In this document: piece after piece, positions 1 to 9,302 of the stretch
How positions within the stretch are numbered: the first letter of the stretch is position 1
Layout: each line of letters starts with the position of its first letter
Assembly: GCF_011766325.1 (NCBI RefSeq)
Contig: NZ_BLLG01000001.1
Span: forward strand, 558,001 to 622,000
Source of the DNA: Streptomyces pacificus
GTDB lineage: Bacteria; Actinomycetota; Actinomycetes; Streptomycetales; Streptomycetaceae
Reading direction: 5' to 3'
Length of the DNA stretch: 64,000 bases
Notes under the pieces: model-generated
Told to the model about the DNA's origin: nothing
The model's input: the letters and a program-made list of their open reading frames with translations, nothing else
Databases searched by the model: none
Translations under genes and position numbers: made by a program

Positions 1-15
1 GGGCACAGTGGATGG

Positions 16-510
16 TCAGCAGGCGGGTGCGCCGGTCCAGCGGCGTACCGTCAGCCGCCCGTATCCGGCATCCACCGTGAGCGTGTCGCCCGACACCCAC
101 GCGGTGGAGTGCGCGTCCGCGCGCAGCACGATCACGATCCGATGCCCCGCAGGCCAGTCCTGCGGCACCTGGTACACGTCGGTGATCGCGAGCGGCATGT
201 GATGCCGGTCCGGGGGCACGTTGTCGCCGCAGCTGGTGCCGATGCGCCACCACGGGCCCGCCGAGCCCTGCCCGTCGTCGACGTCGTAGGCCCACAAATG
301 CCAGCCCACACCCACCGTGTAGCCGACATCGGACGTGACGCGGGCGCGGGCGTCGACGTCCAGGACATCCCCGGCCGCCACCGGCACCACCAGCCGCAGC
401 ATCGTCCGCCACGTCGTCGTCACCAGATCCACCGGCAGACTGGACGCCACCACCTCGGTAGTGGAATGCAGACCCGCCAGAGACAGCCCGCCCGTACTCA
501 GGATGGTCAC
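16..510 (-). CDS. Hypothetical protein at the distal end of the tail gene cluster
   Basis: This 164-residue protein starts at a GTG just after the stop of the glycine-rich tail gene. It has no recognised domain. The sequence alternates short hydrophobic beta-like stretches with polar loops, as in receptor-binding or baseplate-associated proteins. It lies last in the visible tail operon, where siphoviruses keep host-contact proteins. The start is chosen because it leaves a short gap of about 10 bases after the previous stop; an upstream open frame is antisense-like and rich in Pro and Arg. The function is unknown; a tail-associated role is inferred from position. Confidence 0.6.
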   Translation of the reverse strand: MTILSTGGLSLAGLHSTTEVVASSLPVDLVTTTWRTMLRLVVPVAAGDVLDVDARARVTSDVGYTVGVGWHLWAYDVDDGQGSAGPWWRIGTSCGDNVPPDRHHMPLAITDVYQVPQDWPAGHRIVIVLRADAHSTAWVSGDTLTVDAGYGRLTVRRWTGAPAC

Positions 511-520
511 GACTACACCT

Positions 521-1276
521 CTATGCCTTGTAGGTGGTGACGATGACGACACCGGGCGCGCCGGCACCGCCTGTGCAGGCCGATACCGAGGCCCCGTTGG
601 AGGAGCCAGACGCACCACTCCCGTACAGGTGACCCGTGTTCCCGGGGCGCTGGCCGGATGTGGATGCGCTCGGCGGGGTGACGGAACCGAGGAAGCTGTC
701 GCCGCCGGTGTTGAACTTGACCGGCACACCGCCGAGTACGGCGCCGTTTCCGCCGCCCCCGCCCTGAATTCGCAAGCTGCCACCCGCCCCGCCGTTTCCG
801 CCGCCCCCGCCCGAGGCGACGTCATTGCCGGACGAGGCGCTGGCCGCGGCGGTGCCGGCGCCTCCGGTGGCGGTGACGTGGGAGCCGAACTGCGACGTTC
901 CGCCATTGCCGCCCGCACCACCGGCTGCGCCGGCCGATCCTGCGGCACCGACGGTGACGGCTACGGTGGAGCCGAGCGATGACGCGGCGAACTGGCCGCG
1001 GGCGAACTCCCCCCCGCCGCCGCCTCCCGAGCATGCGCCCTGGCCCGCGCCAGTTGCGGCGCAGCCTCCCGAGCCGCCGCCCCCGCCCTGCACTTCGACG
1101 ACCACCCACAGCGCGCCGGACGGCTTGCTCCACGTGCCAGAGGAAGTGAAGACGTCGACCTGCGGCGTGGTGGGCAGTAGCCCGTCGATGTCCTCGGCCA
1201 GGGTCTGCAGGTGCTCCCAGATCCGAGTGTGGCCGGTCTCGTCCGGGTACGTGATGCCCTTCGTGGTCTCGCTCAC
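521..1276 (-). CDS. Glycine-rich minor tail protein
   Basis: The protein has 251 residues. The N-terminal 60 residues are ordinary; then follows a motif resembling FTSSGTWSKPSGALWVVVEV and a long glycine-rich region with runs of Gly, Ala and Ser and a hydrophobic end (VVIVTTYKA). This matches the glycine-rich domain found in many actinophage tail tip or fibre proteins, probably involved in binding the host surface. The GTG start overlaps the stop of the upstream gene by 4 bases (GTGA), which indicates translational coupling. The role as a tail fibre or tip protein is inferred from the domain and its place in the operon. Confidence 0.75.
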   Translation of the reverse strand: MSETTKGITYPDETGHTRIWEHLQTLAEDIDGLLPTTPQVDVFTSSGTWSKPSGALWVVVEVQGGGGGSGGCAATGAGQGACSGGGGGGEFARGQFAASSLGSTVAVTVGAAGSAGAAGGAGGNGGTSQFGSHVTATGGAGTAAASASSGNDVASGGGGGNGGAGGSLRIQGGGGGNGAVLGGVPVKFNTGGDSFLGSVTPPSASTSGQRPGNTGHLYGSGASGSSNGASVSACTGGAGAPGVVIVTTYKA

Positions 1277-2082
1277 AAGCTCCGCCTCCAAGAGATCGTC
1301 AGGGTCCAGGCGGCGGACCAGCTGTTTCGGCCGGCGAGCCGGATGTACGGGTTGTCGGAGTCGACGTGGATGGCGAGGCCGCCGCGGGTGCCGTCGACCA
1401 TGGCCTGCGCCCACGAGTCGGGGATGACGAATGAGCTGGCTGTGGCGTTTACCGCCAGCGACGGGCCTCCCGTCGACTCGTTGAGCGTCGGTGCCCCGGC
1501 CGGCCGGGTGGACTGGGAGACGAGGCGCAGGGTGGCGGTGCGGGCGGCGAAGTCGCCACCCGGCAGGCGCCGGAACTTCACGGTGGCCCGGGTCACGGTG
1601 GCGCCGGTGATCGAGCGGGGCTTGGAGCCGTAGAAAGCGCAGCCGGTCATCCTGCCGAAGCTGCTGCCGGAGTAGCGGCCCTGGTAGGTGTCGAAGCTGC
1701 TGGTCGGGTTGCCGTCGCTGCGCCACCCGCTGCGGTACGTGGCGGTCGCCACCGGCACGCACGTCAGCGTGCCGGTTCGGACTGTCGGCTTCGGCGGGGG
1801 TGGAGGGTCGCTCTCGTCCTCCTCCACTTCTTCCGGGTCAGGTGGCGGTGGCTCCACCGACGGGGCGGCCGGGGGCACGGCGATCGCATAGTAGACCGAG
1901 CCGCATCGCAGCAGCAGAATGCTGTCGTTGACGGCTATCGAGACGCCATCCACGACGCGTGCGGTGACCTCGATCCCGGACACGCGGGCCCGGCATGCTC
2001 CGCCGGACGGCGCCGTGAGTGCCTTTCCGACGAGCGTTCCTTGTCCTGCGAGGGATATGCGGGTGTCTGCCCAGTCAGCCAT
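1273..2082 (-). CDS. Putative minor tail protein
   Basis: A 269-residue protein. The N-terminal 70 residues look like a small beta-rich domain, residues 70-100 are a proline- and acid-rich linker, and the remainder resembles a beta-sandwich with repeated Ser/Thr-rich strands. It overlaps both neighbours: its ATG sits inside the end of the DUF5047-like gene, and its stop is coupled to the glycine-rich tail gene. This pattern (domain, flexible linker, second domain) is common in tail tip proteins. A more exact assignment is not possible from sequence alone. Confidence 0.65.
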   Translation of the reverse strand: MADWADTRISLAGQGTLVGKALTAPSGGACRARVSGIEVTARVVDGVSIAVNDSILLLRCGSVYYAIAVPPAAPSVEPPPPDPEEVEEDESDPPPPPKPTVRTGTLTCVPVATATYRSGWRSDGNPTSSFDTYQGRYSGSSFGRMTGCAFYGSKPRSITGATVTRATVKFRRLPGGDFAARTATLRLVSQSTRPAGAPTLNESTGGPSLAVNATASSFVIPDSWAQAMVDGTRGGLAIHVDSDNPYIRLAGRNSWSAAWTLTISWRRSL

Positions 2083-3166
2083 TGAGGACCCTCACCGTCA
2101 GGTGCATCTCCGATGGCGTGTACGGCAGCGACAGTGCCTCGATCATGCAGGGCTGGGACGTGAGGCCCGCCCCGGTCGCCGAGACCACGTCACCGGTCAT
2201 GAGCCCTGGGTGCGGCACCATGGATACCCCCAGCTTCCTTGAGGCGCTGCGACGGAGGCGGCGCAGCGTGGTGGCGGCGGCCGTTCTGCACTGGGCTACC
2301 GTCGTCAGCAGGGGGGACTGGTGGTAGTGCGGGACGGGAAGCGGGGAGAAAGGGCCGCCCGCGCGGAACGGGCTGGTCTCGTCGTCGTCGTAGGCGACGC
2401 CTTGAATCTGGCCGCCGTCGGCGTCCTCGCCCTGAGCAACCACTACCGTGAAGGCTCCGTCGCGGGACGCTCCGCCCTGCCAGCGCATGACCGTTCCGCC
2501 GACGCCGTCGGTGAGACTGAGCACCGGGGGGCCGGTGTCGACGAGCGGCTCGATGGCGAGGAAGCCGTCCTCGGTGACGCGGCAGTCCGCCGGCCACGCG
2601 CCGAGCACCTCGCGCAGCGCGCCGAGCCGGTCGGTGTCCCACTGCATGCCCTGCGGCACCGGCCGGTCGACGAGGCTTCCGTCGAAAGCGATGGTGAGCG
2701 CCGGCTCCACCAGGGCGCGGCTGACCGAGGCGAGTGTGTCGCCGAGGGCCGGTTGGAAGGGGCCGACGAACTTCGCCTCGTCGATGAGCGTCAGCAGCCC
2801 TTCGGCTTGGACGGCTACCGTGTCGCCGTCCGTCTCCGACGAGGTGATCAGGAACCAGCCCCGGTTGATCCATTCGATGTGGCCGCCCATGTCGACGCCG
2901 TAGTCGATGCGCAGCTGCTGCCCGAAGGCGCCGAGCGGGTGATCGGGCTCGATGGGCTCCCAGCTCACGCCTCTGTCGCGGCGCGGCACATTGAGCCGGA
3001 CGGACTCCGGTATCGCCGCTGACCGGTCACGTTCCTCGCCGCCAGAGTTGATGGGTATCTCTGCCGCAAGGAGTTCCCCATCAAGCCACGACTCGGCGCG
3101 GATGTAGATGCTGTGGGAGCCCTGGACGACGGAGAGGGCATCGGGCGACATTTCCAGCATGCTCAC
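2075..3166 (-). CDS. DUF5047-like minor tail protein
   Basis: The protein has 363 residues. The N-terminus (ALSVVQGSHSIYIRAESWLDG) and the following beta-rich region resemble the DUF5047 family of Streptomyces phage tail proteins, which sit downstream of the tape measure and probably form part of the tail tip or baseplate hub. The start is GTG, overlapping the previous stop by 4 bases; an in-frame ATG lies two codons later. The C-terminal part (PHPGLMTGDVVSATGAG) resembles the hub domains of distal tail proteins. The family call is from memory of its typical N-terminus. Confidence 0.7.
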   Translation of the reverse strand: MSMLEMSPDALSVVQGSHSIYIRAESWLDGELLAAEIPINSGGEERDRSAAIPESVRLNVPRRDRGVSWEPIEPDHPLGAFGQQLRIDYGVDMGGHIEWINRGWFLITSSETDGDTVAVQAEGLLTLIDEAKFVGPFQPALGDTLASVSRALVEPALTIAFDGSLVDRPVPQGMQWDTDRLGALREVLGAWPADCRVTEDGFLAIEPLVDTGPPVLSLTDGVGGTVMRWQGGASRDGAFTVVVAQGEDADGGQIQGVAYDDDETSPFRAGGPFSPLPVPHYHQSPLLTTVAQCRTAAATTLRRLRRSASRKLGVSMVPHPGLMTGDVVSATGAGLTSQPCMIEALSLPYTPSEMHLTVRVLNG

Positions 3167-4635
3167 GCTCCAAAGTCGAAGAGGGCGATGTCGAGGAGCG
3201 TGCCGGGAGTGAAGGTGTCCGCGAGATCGGCCAGGGTCTCGAAGTTGTCGGCGATGTCCTGGAGCGTGAAGCCTGCCGCTTCCAGGACGTCGGGCCAGGC
3301 CTCGACGCGCACCAGCTCGAGGGTCCACAGCCTGTGCCCGTCGTACCAAGTGGGCGCCTCTTCATCTGAGACGACTGCATAGTGGCCGTCGAGCCGAGGC
3401 ATGCTGGCGCGGGCGCGTATGAGGATTACACCCTCGGTGGCGTCCGCGAGGGTCTCGTCGAGGGCGTCACCGGCGGAGTCCGTCGCTGTCTCTGCGGTGG
3501 CAGTTGTGGTGGGCTGCGAGCGGCGACGACCGACAACGACGAGACGGCCGCCGATGTTGAACGTCGCGGCATCCCTGGTCCGAGTCTTGCTGAAGGGCGC
3601 TTTCAGTCTCACGGCGGCGCCGATACCGCGGACCGCGTCCGAGATGACATCCGTATCGACGGTGGAGGTGATGGCGCTGGAGGTGAGCTCCCATTGGCCG
3701 CCAGTGCTGTCGGTGAGGGTGGCGATGTAGGTCACTGCCAGACCGAACGGCTGCTCCGCATCGATGCGGAGCAGCACGTCGCTGCCGGTGACGTCGGATT
3801 CGGTCGCGGCGCGTACCGCCGTCCGGTCGGTGCCGACCTGCCGCTCGATCGTGGCCGTGACGATGTCGTCACTGGCCATCCCTGTCACGGAGATCAGATT
3901 GCGGGGCGGGAAGACTGTCTGTGCGGTGGCGTCGAGGCTGGCGGTCGCTTCCCGGATCCGCAGCACGCCGGCGGATCCGGTGTGAGCCGCGGAGAGGGTT
4001 GCGGCGACGGTCGGCACCTGTGTGCCCGCCCCGCTGCTCACTGTCCCGCTAGCGATGCCGAGCCGGGCCAGGTGGCCGATGGCGACCGAGTCGTCGGCCC
4101 GCTCGGTGATGGTGCCGAACGCGATCCCCGTGGCGGTGATCGCCTCAGCGGACATCGTGGGCGCGTTGGAGCGGATGCCGTAGCCGAGTATGGCGAAGTC
4201 GCCCGCCGTCCACGGCAGCGCGGTGCTGCACGCCGCGGAGAAGCCGGTGCCCGCGCTGGTGTCCTCGCCGAGCGAGACGGCCCATCGCCAGCCGGTGCCT
4301 GCCGAGCGGGACAGGACCGTGATCCGGCCGGCGATGTGCGAGCCGCTGCTGCCGGACGGGATGCGCGTCGAGGGGGCCGACTCGGCTCCGTCGAGGACTC
4401 GGGTGAAGAAGGTCAGGCGCCGCGGCCCAGTGCCTGACGCGAATGAGCCACCGCCGCCCGAGAACGTCCCGGCCCGAATCCACCCGGCGGGGATGGTGGG
4501 GATCGACTCGCTCGGATGCCCGGACACCACTGTGAGCACGGCAAGCCGGCCGACTGCGACGCCAGCAGGGAATGCGGGCGTGATGGTGTCCGCATGGCTG
4601 GACAGCGCCCCCGTGTCGACATAAGAGATCGTCAC
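3163..4635 (-). CDS. Minor tail protein downstream of the tape measure
   Basis: This 490-residue protein starts at a GTG that overlaps the tape measure stop, with a purine-rich site (GGTGGGGAGGG) in front. Residues 1-230 are rich in Gly, Ser, Thr and Ala with beta strands of the type seen in phage exoprotein-like tail domains. The second half has more charged residues and ends in a hydrophobic helix-like segment. In siphoviruses the gene after the tape measure usually encodes a distal tail or tail tip protein. No enzyme motif is visible. Confidence 0.65.
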   Translation of the reverse strand: MTISYVDTGALSSHADTITPAFPAGVAVGRLAVLTVVSGHPSESIPTIPAGWIRAGTFSGGGGSFASGTGPRRLTFFTRVLDGAESAPSTRIPSGSSGSHIAGRITVLSRSAGTGWRWAVSLGEDTSAGTGFSAACSTALPWTAGDFAILGYGIRSNAPTMSAEAITATGIAFGTITERADDSVAIGHLARLGIASGTVSSGAGTQVPTVAATLSAAHTGSAGVLRIREATASLDATAQTVFPPRNLISVTGMASDDIVTATIERQVGTDRTAVRAATESDVTGSDVLLRIDAEQPFGLAVTYIATLTDSTGGQWELTSSAITSTVDTDVISDAVRGIGAAVRLKAPFSKTRTRDAATFNIGGRLVVVGRRRSQPTTTATAETATDSAGDALDETLADATEGVILIRARASMPRLDGHYAVVSDEEAPTWYDGHRLWTLELVRVEAWPDVLEAAGFTLQDIADNFETLADLADTFTPGTLLDIALFDFGA

Positions 4636-7600
4636 GTCGCCCTCCCCACCTTCGCCCGGCGTGCCTGCCGCTGCTCGGACTCGCGCAGCATCGGCCGCAC
4701 CACGCCCCGCACCACGCCCAGGAACTCGCCACTGTCGAGGTACAAGGGGCCCTCGAACGTGCCGCCCCCGGGGCTCACGACCGCTCCCGTGAGCGGCCGT
4801 CCCCAGGCGGCGTTGACCGCGGCGGCAGACATGCGGGAGCCGGCGGCCTGCACGTCCACTAGGGACTGATCCATGCCCTGCACCAGGCCGGCGCCGAGCT
4901 GCCTGCCGACCTGGTCTCGCATCACCTGCGACGGAGATTTGATCTTCAGGGCCTTCTTGATGGACGCCACCATCGACTTGCCGAGCTTGCTCATCTGCTG
5001 CTGCAGCGCCTTCTCCTGCGCCTGCAGACCGGTGAGGAACCCCGCACCGGCCATCCTTCCCGCGTCGTACATGGCGTCTGCGGTGGTGCGGCCGATGCTG
5101 GTGGCCAGCGTGGAGCCGCGCCGCGCCAGTTGGTTGAGCTGGGCGAACTCGGAACTGTTGGCGCCGAGTAGCTTGCTCGCCAGCGCCCCGCCGGGACCCT
5201 CGGCGATGACCTGCGCCAGTAGATCCTTGTGCAGGCCGCGCTTCTCCAGGGAGGCCGTGTTCCGCCGGAACCAGAATGCGGCAGACTGCTGCTCCTTGAG
5301 GCCCTGGATAAGAGCCGCCGCGTCCCGACCCTCCCCGAGCGCCATGAAATCCATCGCAGATGTGCGCTGCGTGGACGCATACTCCTTCGCCTCTGTGATC
5401 CTGGCCCGGATCCGGTCGCGCTGAGCTGCCATGGTCTGCAGCTTGCGGCTGGTGCGGTCGACCTGGCCGGCGAGCTTCCAGCCCGCGCTGCCGAGCTTCT
5501 TCAGGTCGGCGATCAGCGCGTTCGACGCGGTGCGGATGTCGCCCGCGGCCTTGGTCAGCGAGCGGGAGAAGTCGCCGAAGTCGCCCGGCAGTTCCCTGCG
5601 GGCGGTCAGGACCGACTGGGGCGTCTTCTTCGCCTTGCCGCCCTTCGCGTACCCGACAGCCCCGCCAGATGCGAGGCGCATCGCGTTGATCTGGTCGAAC
5701 ATCGCCAGGCCGTACTTGCTCACCGCGGCTGCGCGGATGACGTACTCGCCATTCGACAGCCACGCCGGGATACTGTCCGAGGTGGAGCTCCCGGGGCCGG
5801 CCACCATGCCGCCAGCGGGGAAGCCCCACACCGAGCCGCCCTCGGCATAGCGGCGGATGCGACCGCCACCGGCTCTGAGCTGGGAGCCGTGCGAGCCTCG
5901 AGCCCGTGCCGTGTCGCCGGTGACGACATGCCGAGTCGTGACCGTGATGGTGCGGCTGCGAAGGTTGTCGATGGCACGCTTCAGCGCCTCGGCGTTCGCC
6001 ACCGCCGTGCCGGTCGGCGCTGTGACCTTGACGCTCTTGCTGCCGGGAATCGCCTTGACCTGATAGCCGGCAGCGCGAAGCTCTTTGATCGCGGCGGACG
6101 TCGGGGCCTTGATGGTGACCGTCTTCCCCGGCTGGAGCCCGGCGACCTCCATATAAAGGCGGTCGACCTCCAATGCGGCCTTCACCGCTCCGGGCGCGGT
6201 GATACTCGTCGCCGCGGACTGCGGCAGCCGCAGGTAGGACGCGGTCAGGTCGTCGATCTGCTTCTTGGTGAACCCGGCCTGGTCCATGGCCATCCGCAAG
6301 GCGCTGATGTTCGCACCCAGGACGGCATTACCGGCCTCCATCGAGCCCTGCTGCTCCGCGACGGACTGCGCGTGCGCCATGGCCGCGTCCGCGGCGTCGA
6401 GGAATGCGCCCTTGACGGCGCTGCCCTTCGCCGTCGTGACGTCCAGCGACGTGCCGTTTTCCTTGACCGCCTCCGTCAGCGACCGCAGGGAGTCGCGGAA
6501 ACTGATCTCCTTCTGGGCGGCGTCGATCGCGACGCCGTTCAGCGTGCTGAGGGCGTCGGTGAGCTTCTCAGCCTCGGTGCGCTGGTCGGCCAGCTCGTCC
6601 GCGGTGGTGGCCGCTTCGCTGCCGAGCTGGCCCTGCGAGTCCGCGGCCAGCTTCGTCTGCGTGTCTGCGCCCGCGAGCGTCTCCGCGTATCCGGGCAGGA
6701 GGGTGCGGAATTTTTCGGTGGACGTGCCGCCCTTCTCTGCCTCCGCCGCGTACAGGGCGAACTGCCGGGCCGCCTCCTTCGTGGCCCCGGACTGCACGAG
6801 GCTGCTGAGGGACTCGTCGATCGCCTTCAGCTGGGTACGGGCCTTCTCGAGGCCTGGGCCGCCCTCGGCCATCGGGTCGAAGGTGGAGAAGAAGTCCTCG
6901 AAGCGGTCGAGCACGCCCGGGTGGGCGATGCGGGCCGCGGCCTCCCCCACGCCGTCGAGGCTCTCCCCGAACAGGCGCGCTGCCTCACCGGTTGCCTTCC
7001 CCTTGCGCTCGAAGTCGAGCATCGAGTTGGTCAGCTTGGCGACGCTCGGCGAGGCGTTATCGAGCTGCCTGACGACCGTGTCGATACCCCAGGCCAGGGC
7101 GGTCAGCGTCCCCAGCACCAGCCCCAGCTTGCCGAGGGTCATCATCTGCGCCCGGACCGTGGCCGCCGTGACCCCCATCGCGGCCAGCTCCCGGCGCACC
7201 AGCATGATGCGCGGCAGCAGGAGCAGCATCGACGCGGCCGCCAGGCCGAGGACGCCCACCAGGCCCGTCATCACGCCAGCAGTCTGCTGCAGCGCCGGCG
7301 GCAGGCCGTTGTACACGTTCACCAGCCGGGTGACCCACTGCACCATGTCCCGCAGCGCCGCGTTCGCGGCAGACCCGGACTCGATCAGCGCCGTCTCCAG
7401 GGCGGACTTCAATAGCTCCAGGTCGCCGATGAGGTTGTTCATCTTCGTCGCGGCGACTGCTGCCGCGTAGCCCTGATCGTCCACGGCGTCGGTGTACTTC
7501 CGCACGCCGGCCTCGCCGTGCTTGTACAGGATCCCCGCGGCGCGGACCGCGTCCGAGCCGAAGATGACGCCCATGGCCGCGTTCCGCGCCTCCGGCGTCA

Positions 7601-8465
7601 GATTTCCGAAAGCCTCCTTCATGCGCTGCGCGACCTCATGCAGCCCGACGAAGTTCCCGTTCGCGTCATAGGCGGAGAAGCCCAGCCGGTCCATCGTGGC
7701 CTGAGCCTCTTTGGACTGCGGCGTGAGCCGCTGCAGCATCACCTTGAAGCTCGTGCCGGCGTCCGAGCCCTTGAGCCCTTCGGACGCGAAAAGGGCCATC
7801 GCGCCGGTCGTGTCCTCCAGCGTCAGTCCGGTTTGCGCCGCGACCTGCGCGGTCATCTTGAAAGACAGTCCAAGCTGATGCACATCGGTGGCGGACTTGT
7901 TCGCCGCGGCCGCCAGGACGTCCGCGATGTGCCCGACGTCTTTGCCCTTCAGCCCGAACACGGTCATCGTCGTCGCGGAGATCTCCGCCGCTTCGGACAG
8001 GTCGATCTGGGCCGCTGCCGCCAGATTCAGGGAGCCCTTCAGGGCGCCCCCGGCGATGTCGGCGACCGCGATACCCGCCTTCGCCAGCTCGAACTCCGCC
8101 TCCGCGGCCTGCGTCGCCGAGTACGCCGTCGTCCGCCCGGCCTCCAGCGCCGCCGCCCGCAAGCCGGCCATCTCGCCGGCCGACGCCTGGGTCACCGCCG
8201 CGACGTTCGACATGGCCTTCTCGAACCTCGCCGACGCGGCCACCGCGAACCCGAAAGCGGCGATCAGGGCAATGGAGCCGCCCTGCACCGCCTTGAGGGC
8301 GTTCCTCTGACTCTCCCCGACCTGCGTCATCGTCCGACCCGCGTTGCGCATGCTGGTGCGGATGTCGTTAGACGTGCGGTTCGCCGTCCGGGATGCCTCG
8401 CCCATCCGGGCCCGGAACGCGGCGATGTCGGCGGTCAGCAGGACGGATACGGTCCGGACGGCCAC
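4632..8465 (-). CDS. Tail tape measure protein
   Basis: At 1277 residues this is the largest gene in the element. The N-terminal region holds the TP901/PhageMin_Tail-type core (about residues 80-330), with helices such as TYSATQAAEAEFELAKAGIA. Hydrophobic segments follow around residues 390-460, then long helical stretches. A Gly-rich region near residues 880-980 is typical of actinophage tape measures (AGGGRIRRYAEGGSVWGF). It sets tail length and helps genome delivery. The start is GTG with GAGGTGAG just upstream. It directly follows the tail assembly chaperone frames, the usual siphovirus order. Confidence 0.93.
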   Translation of the reverse strand: MAVRTVSVLLTADIAAFRARMGEASRTANRTSNDIRTSMRNAGRTMTQVGESQRNALKAVQGGSIALIAAFGFAVAASARFEKAMSNVAAVTQASAGEMAGLRAAALEAGRTTAYSATQAAEAEFELAKAGIAVADIAGGALKGSLNLAAAAQIDLSEAAEISATTMTVFGLKGKDVGHIADVLAAAANKSATDVHQLGLSFKMTAQVAAQTGLTLEDTTGAMALFASEGLKGSDAGTSFKVMLQRLTPQSKEAQATMDRLGFSAYDANGNFVGLHEVAQRMKEAFGNLTPEARNAAMGVIFGSDAVRAAGILYKHGEAGVRKYTDAVDDQGYAAAVAATKMNNLIGDLELLKSALETALIESGSAANAALRDMVQWVTRLVNVYNGLPPALQQTAGVMTGLVGVLGLAAASMLLLLPRIMLVRRELAAMGVTAATVRAQMMTLGKLGLVLGTLTALAWGIDTVVRQLDNASPSVAKLTNSMLDFERKGKATGEAARLFGESLDGVGEAAARIAHPGVLDRFEDFFSTFDPMAEGGPGLEKARTQLKAIDESLSSLVQSGATKEAARQFALYAAEAEKGGTSTEKFRTLLPGYAETLAGADTQTKLAADSQGQLGSEAATTADELADQRTEAEKLTDALSTLNGVAIDAAQKEISFRDSLRSLTEAVKENGTSLDVTTAKGSAVKGAFLDAADAAMAHAQSVAEQQGSMEAGNAVLGANISALRMAMDQAGFTKKQIDDLTASYLRLPQSAATSITAPGAVKAALEVDRLYMEVAGLQPGKTVTIKAPTSAAIKELRAAGYQVKAIPGSKSVKVTAPTGTAVANAEALKRAIDNLRSRTITVTTRHVVTGDTARARGSHGSQLRAGGGRIRRYAEGGSVWGFPAGGMVAGPGSSTSDSIPAWLSNGEYVIRAAAVSKYGLAMFDQINAMRLASGGAVGYAKGGKAKKTPQSVLTARRELPGDFGDFSRSLTKAAGDIRTASNALIADLKKLGSAGWKLAGQVDRTSRKLQTMAAQRDRIRARITEAKEYASTQRTSAMDFMALGEGRDAAALIQGLKEQQSAAFWFRRNTASLEKRGLHKDLLAQVIAEGPGGALASKLLGANSSEFAQLNQLARRGSTLATSIGRTTADAMYDAGRMAGAGFLTGLQAQEKALQQQMSKLGKSMVASIKKALKIKSPSQVMRDQVGRQLGAGLVQGMDQSLVDVQAAGSRMSAAAVNAAWGRPLTGAVVSPGGGTFEGPLYLDSGEFLGVVRGVVRPMLRESEQRQARRAKVGRAT

Positions 8466-8478
8466 GGCTCACCTCATG

Positions 8479-8835
8479 CTATTGGTCTCGGGAGACATGG
8501 ACGTGCAGGCCGCGCATGTCGCCACCCGAACTCTCGAACTCGCCGCTGGCGCGAGCCGCCGCGGCGCACGCGTGGCAGCGGGTCAGCGTGGCGTGCCACA
8601 GGTATTCGTTGGCCTTGCTGGTGGCGTCGTCCCACGGCTGACGGCAGTCCGGGCACACGTCCATCTCGACGTACTGCAGGGCCAGGGCCCACTCCCGGTC
8701 GTCGTCCAGCCACAGCGGCTCGCCCGGCTGCGGCCACGGCCTGCCCAGGAAGATGGACCGGGGTACGCCCCATGCCCTGGCGGTCTCTACTTCCCTTCGG
8801 TGTGGGAGGCGAGGATCGCGGAGGCGTGCAGCGCG
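8479..8835 (-). CDS. Tail assembly chaperone, frameshifted C-terminal part (T frame)
   Basis: This frame encodes a 118-residue extension (RAARLRDPRLPHRREVETAR at its start) with two CxxC pairs (CPDC and CHAC) that look like a zinc-binding site. There is no ATG or GTG in a sensible position; the first in-frame ATG would remove half the domain. The frame is -1 relative to the G gene and overlaps its end. It is therefore read as the C-terminal part of a G-T fusion made by ribosomal frameshifting at 8835-8841, giving a protein of about 274 residues. G and G-T proteins bind the tape measure and tail tube subunits during assembly. Confidence 0.8.
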   Translation of the reverse strand, partial: RAARLRDPRLPHRREVETARAWGVPRSIFLGRPWPQPGEPLWLDDDREWALALQYVEMDVCPDCRQPWDDATSKANEYLWHATLTRCHACAAAARASGEFESSGGDMRGLHVHVSRDQ

Positions 8836-9302
8836 AAAGGGATCGTCGTCGCCTCCCCGTTGACCTGCCAGGCGGCGTCGATGAGCTGCTGACGCTGCCC
8901 GAAGTTGAGGGCCTCGAACAGCTCGTCGACCTCCGCCGGGGTCATCTCGGGGTCGACAGCGCACGCGGCGACCAGCGCCGGGGCGAGGCTCTCCGCATCC
9001 CACGACTCGTCGGAGTCCTTCCCCGGATGCTCGGCCACGAGATCCGACCAGGCCTTCGCACCGAGGGCCCGAAAGGTGAAATCGACCTCGGCCTCCTTCA
9101 TCCGCTCCCGAGCCGCCTTGATCTTCTCGGCGAGCTCGAGGCCCGGGTTCTTGTCGGCGAGGCTCTCCTGCTGCCACTGCGACAGGCCGGCGAGCTCCGC
9201 CTCCAGCCGGTCGACCTCGGCCGCGACATCGCCTGCCAGGCAGATCCTGACCGTGTGCTCGCGGGCCCGCGCCTTCGCGAGGATGTCCTTGAGGTTCGGC
9301 AT
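8787..9302 (-). CDS. Tail assembly chaperone (G protein)
   Basis: A 171-residue, largely helical acidic protein between the tail tube gene and the tape measure gene, the standard place of the lambda G-like chaperone. Its ATG shares one base with the stop of the tail tube gene (TGATG). Central residues such as EVDFTFRALGAKAWSDLVAEHPG are characteristic of actinophage tail chaperones. The zero-frame product stops at 8787; a fraction of ribosomes should shift at codons 155-156 to make the longer G-T product. Confidence 0.85.
   Translation of the reverse strand: MPNLKDILAKARAREHTVRICLAGDVAAEVDRLEAELAGLSQWQQESLADKNPGLELAEKIKAARERMKEAEVDFTFRALGAKAWSDLVAEHPGKDSDESWDAESLAPALVAACAVDPEMTPAEVDELFEALNFGQRQQLIDAAWQVNGEATTIPFALHASAILASHTEGK
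8835..8841 (-). promoter_or_regulatory. Slippery heptamer for -1 programmed frameshift
   Basis: Read on the minus strand the heptamer is CCCTTTC. It is in the X-XXY-YYZ register of the G gene (C CCT TTC, codons 155-156, Pro-Phe). A -1 slip gives CCC TTT and enters the long frame ending at 8479. The heptamer and its register are seen directly; the frameshift is inferred from the conserved G/G-T arrangement of siphoviruses. Confidence 0.8.

Noticed and set aside
8781..8800. GGGAAG near the G stop as the frameshift site
   Set aside because: In the zero frame it reads GGG AAG, which does not allow good re-pairing after a -1 slip. The CCCTTTC heptamer at 8835-8841 fits both register and pairing.
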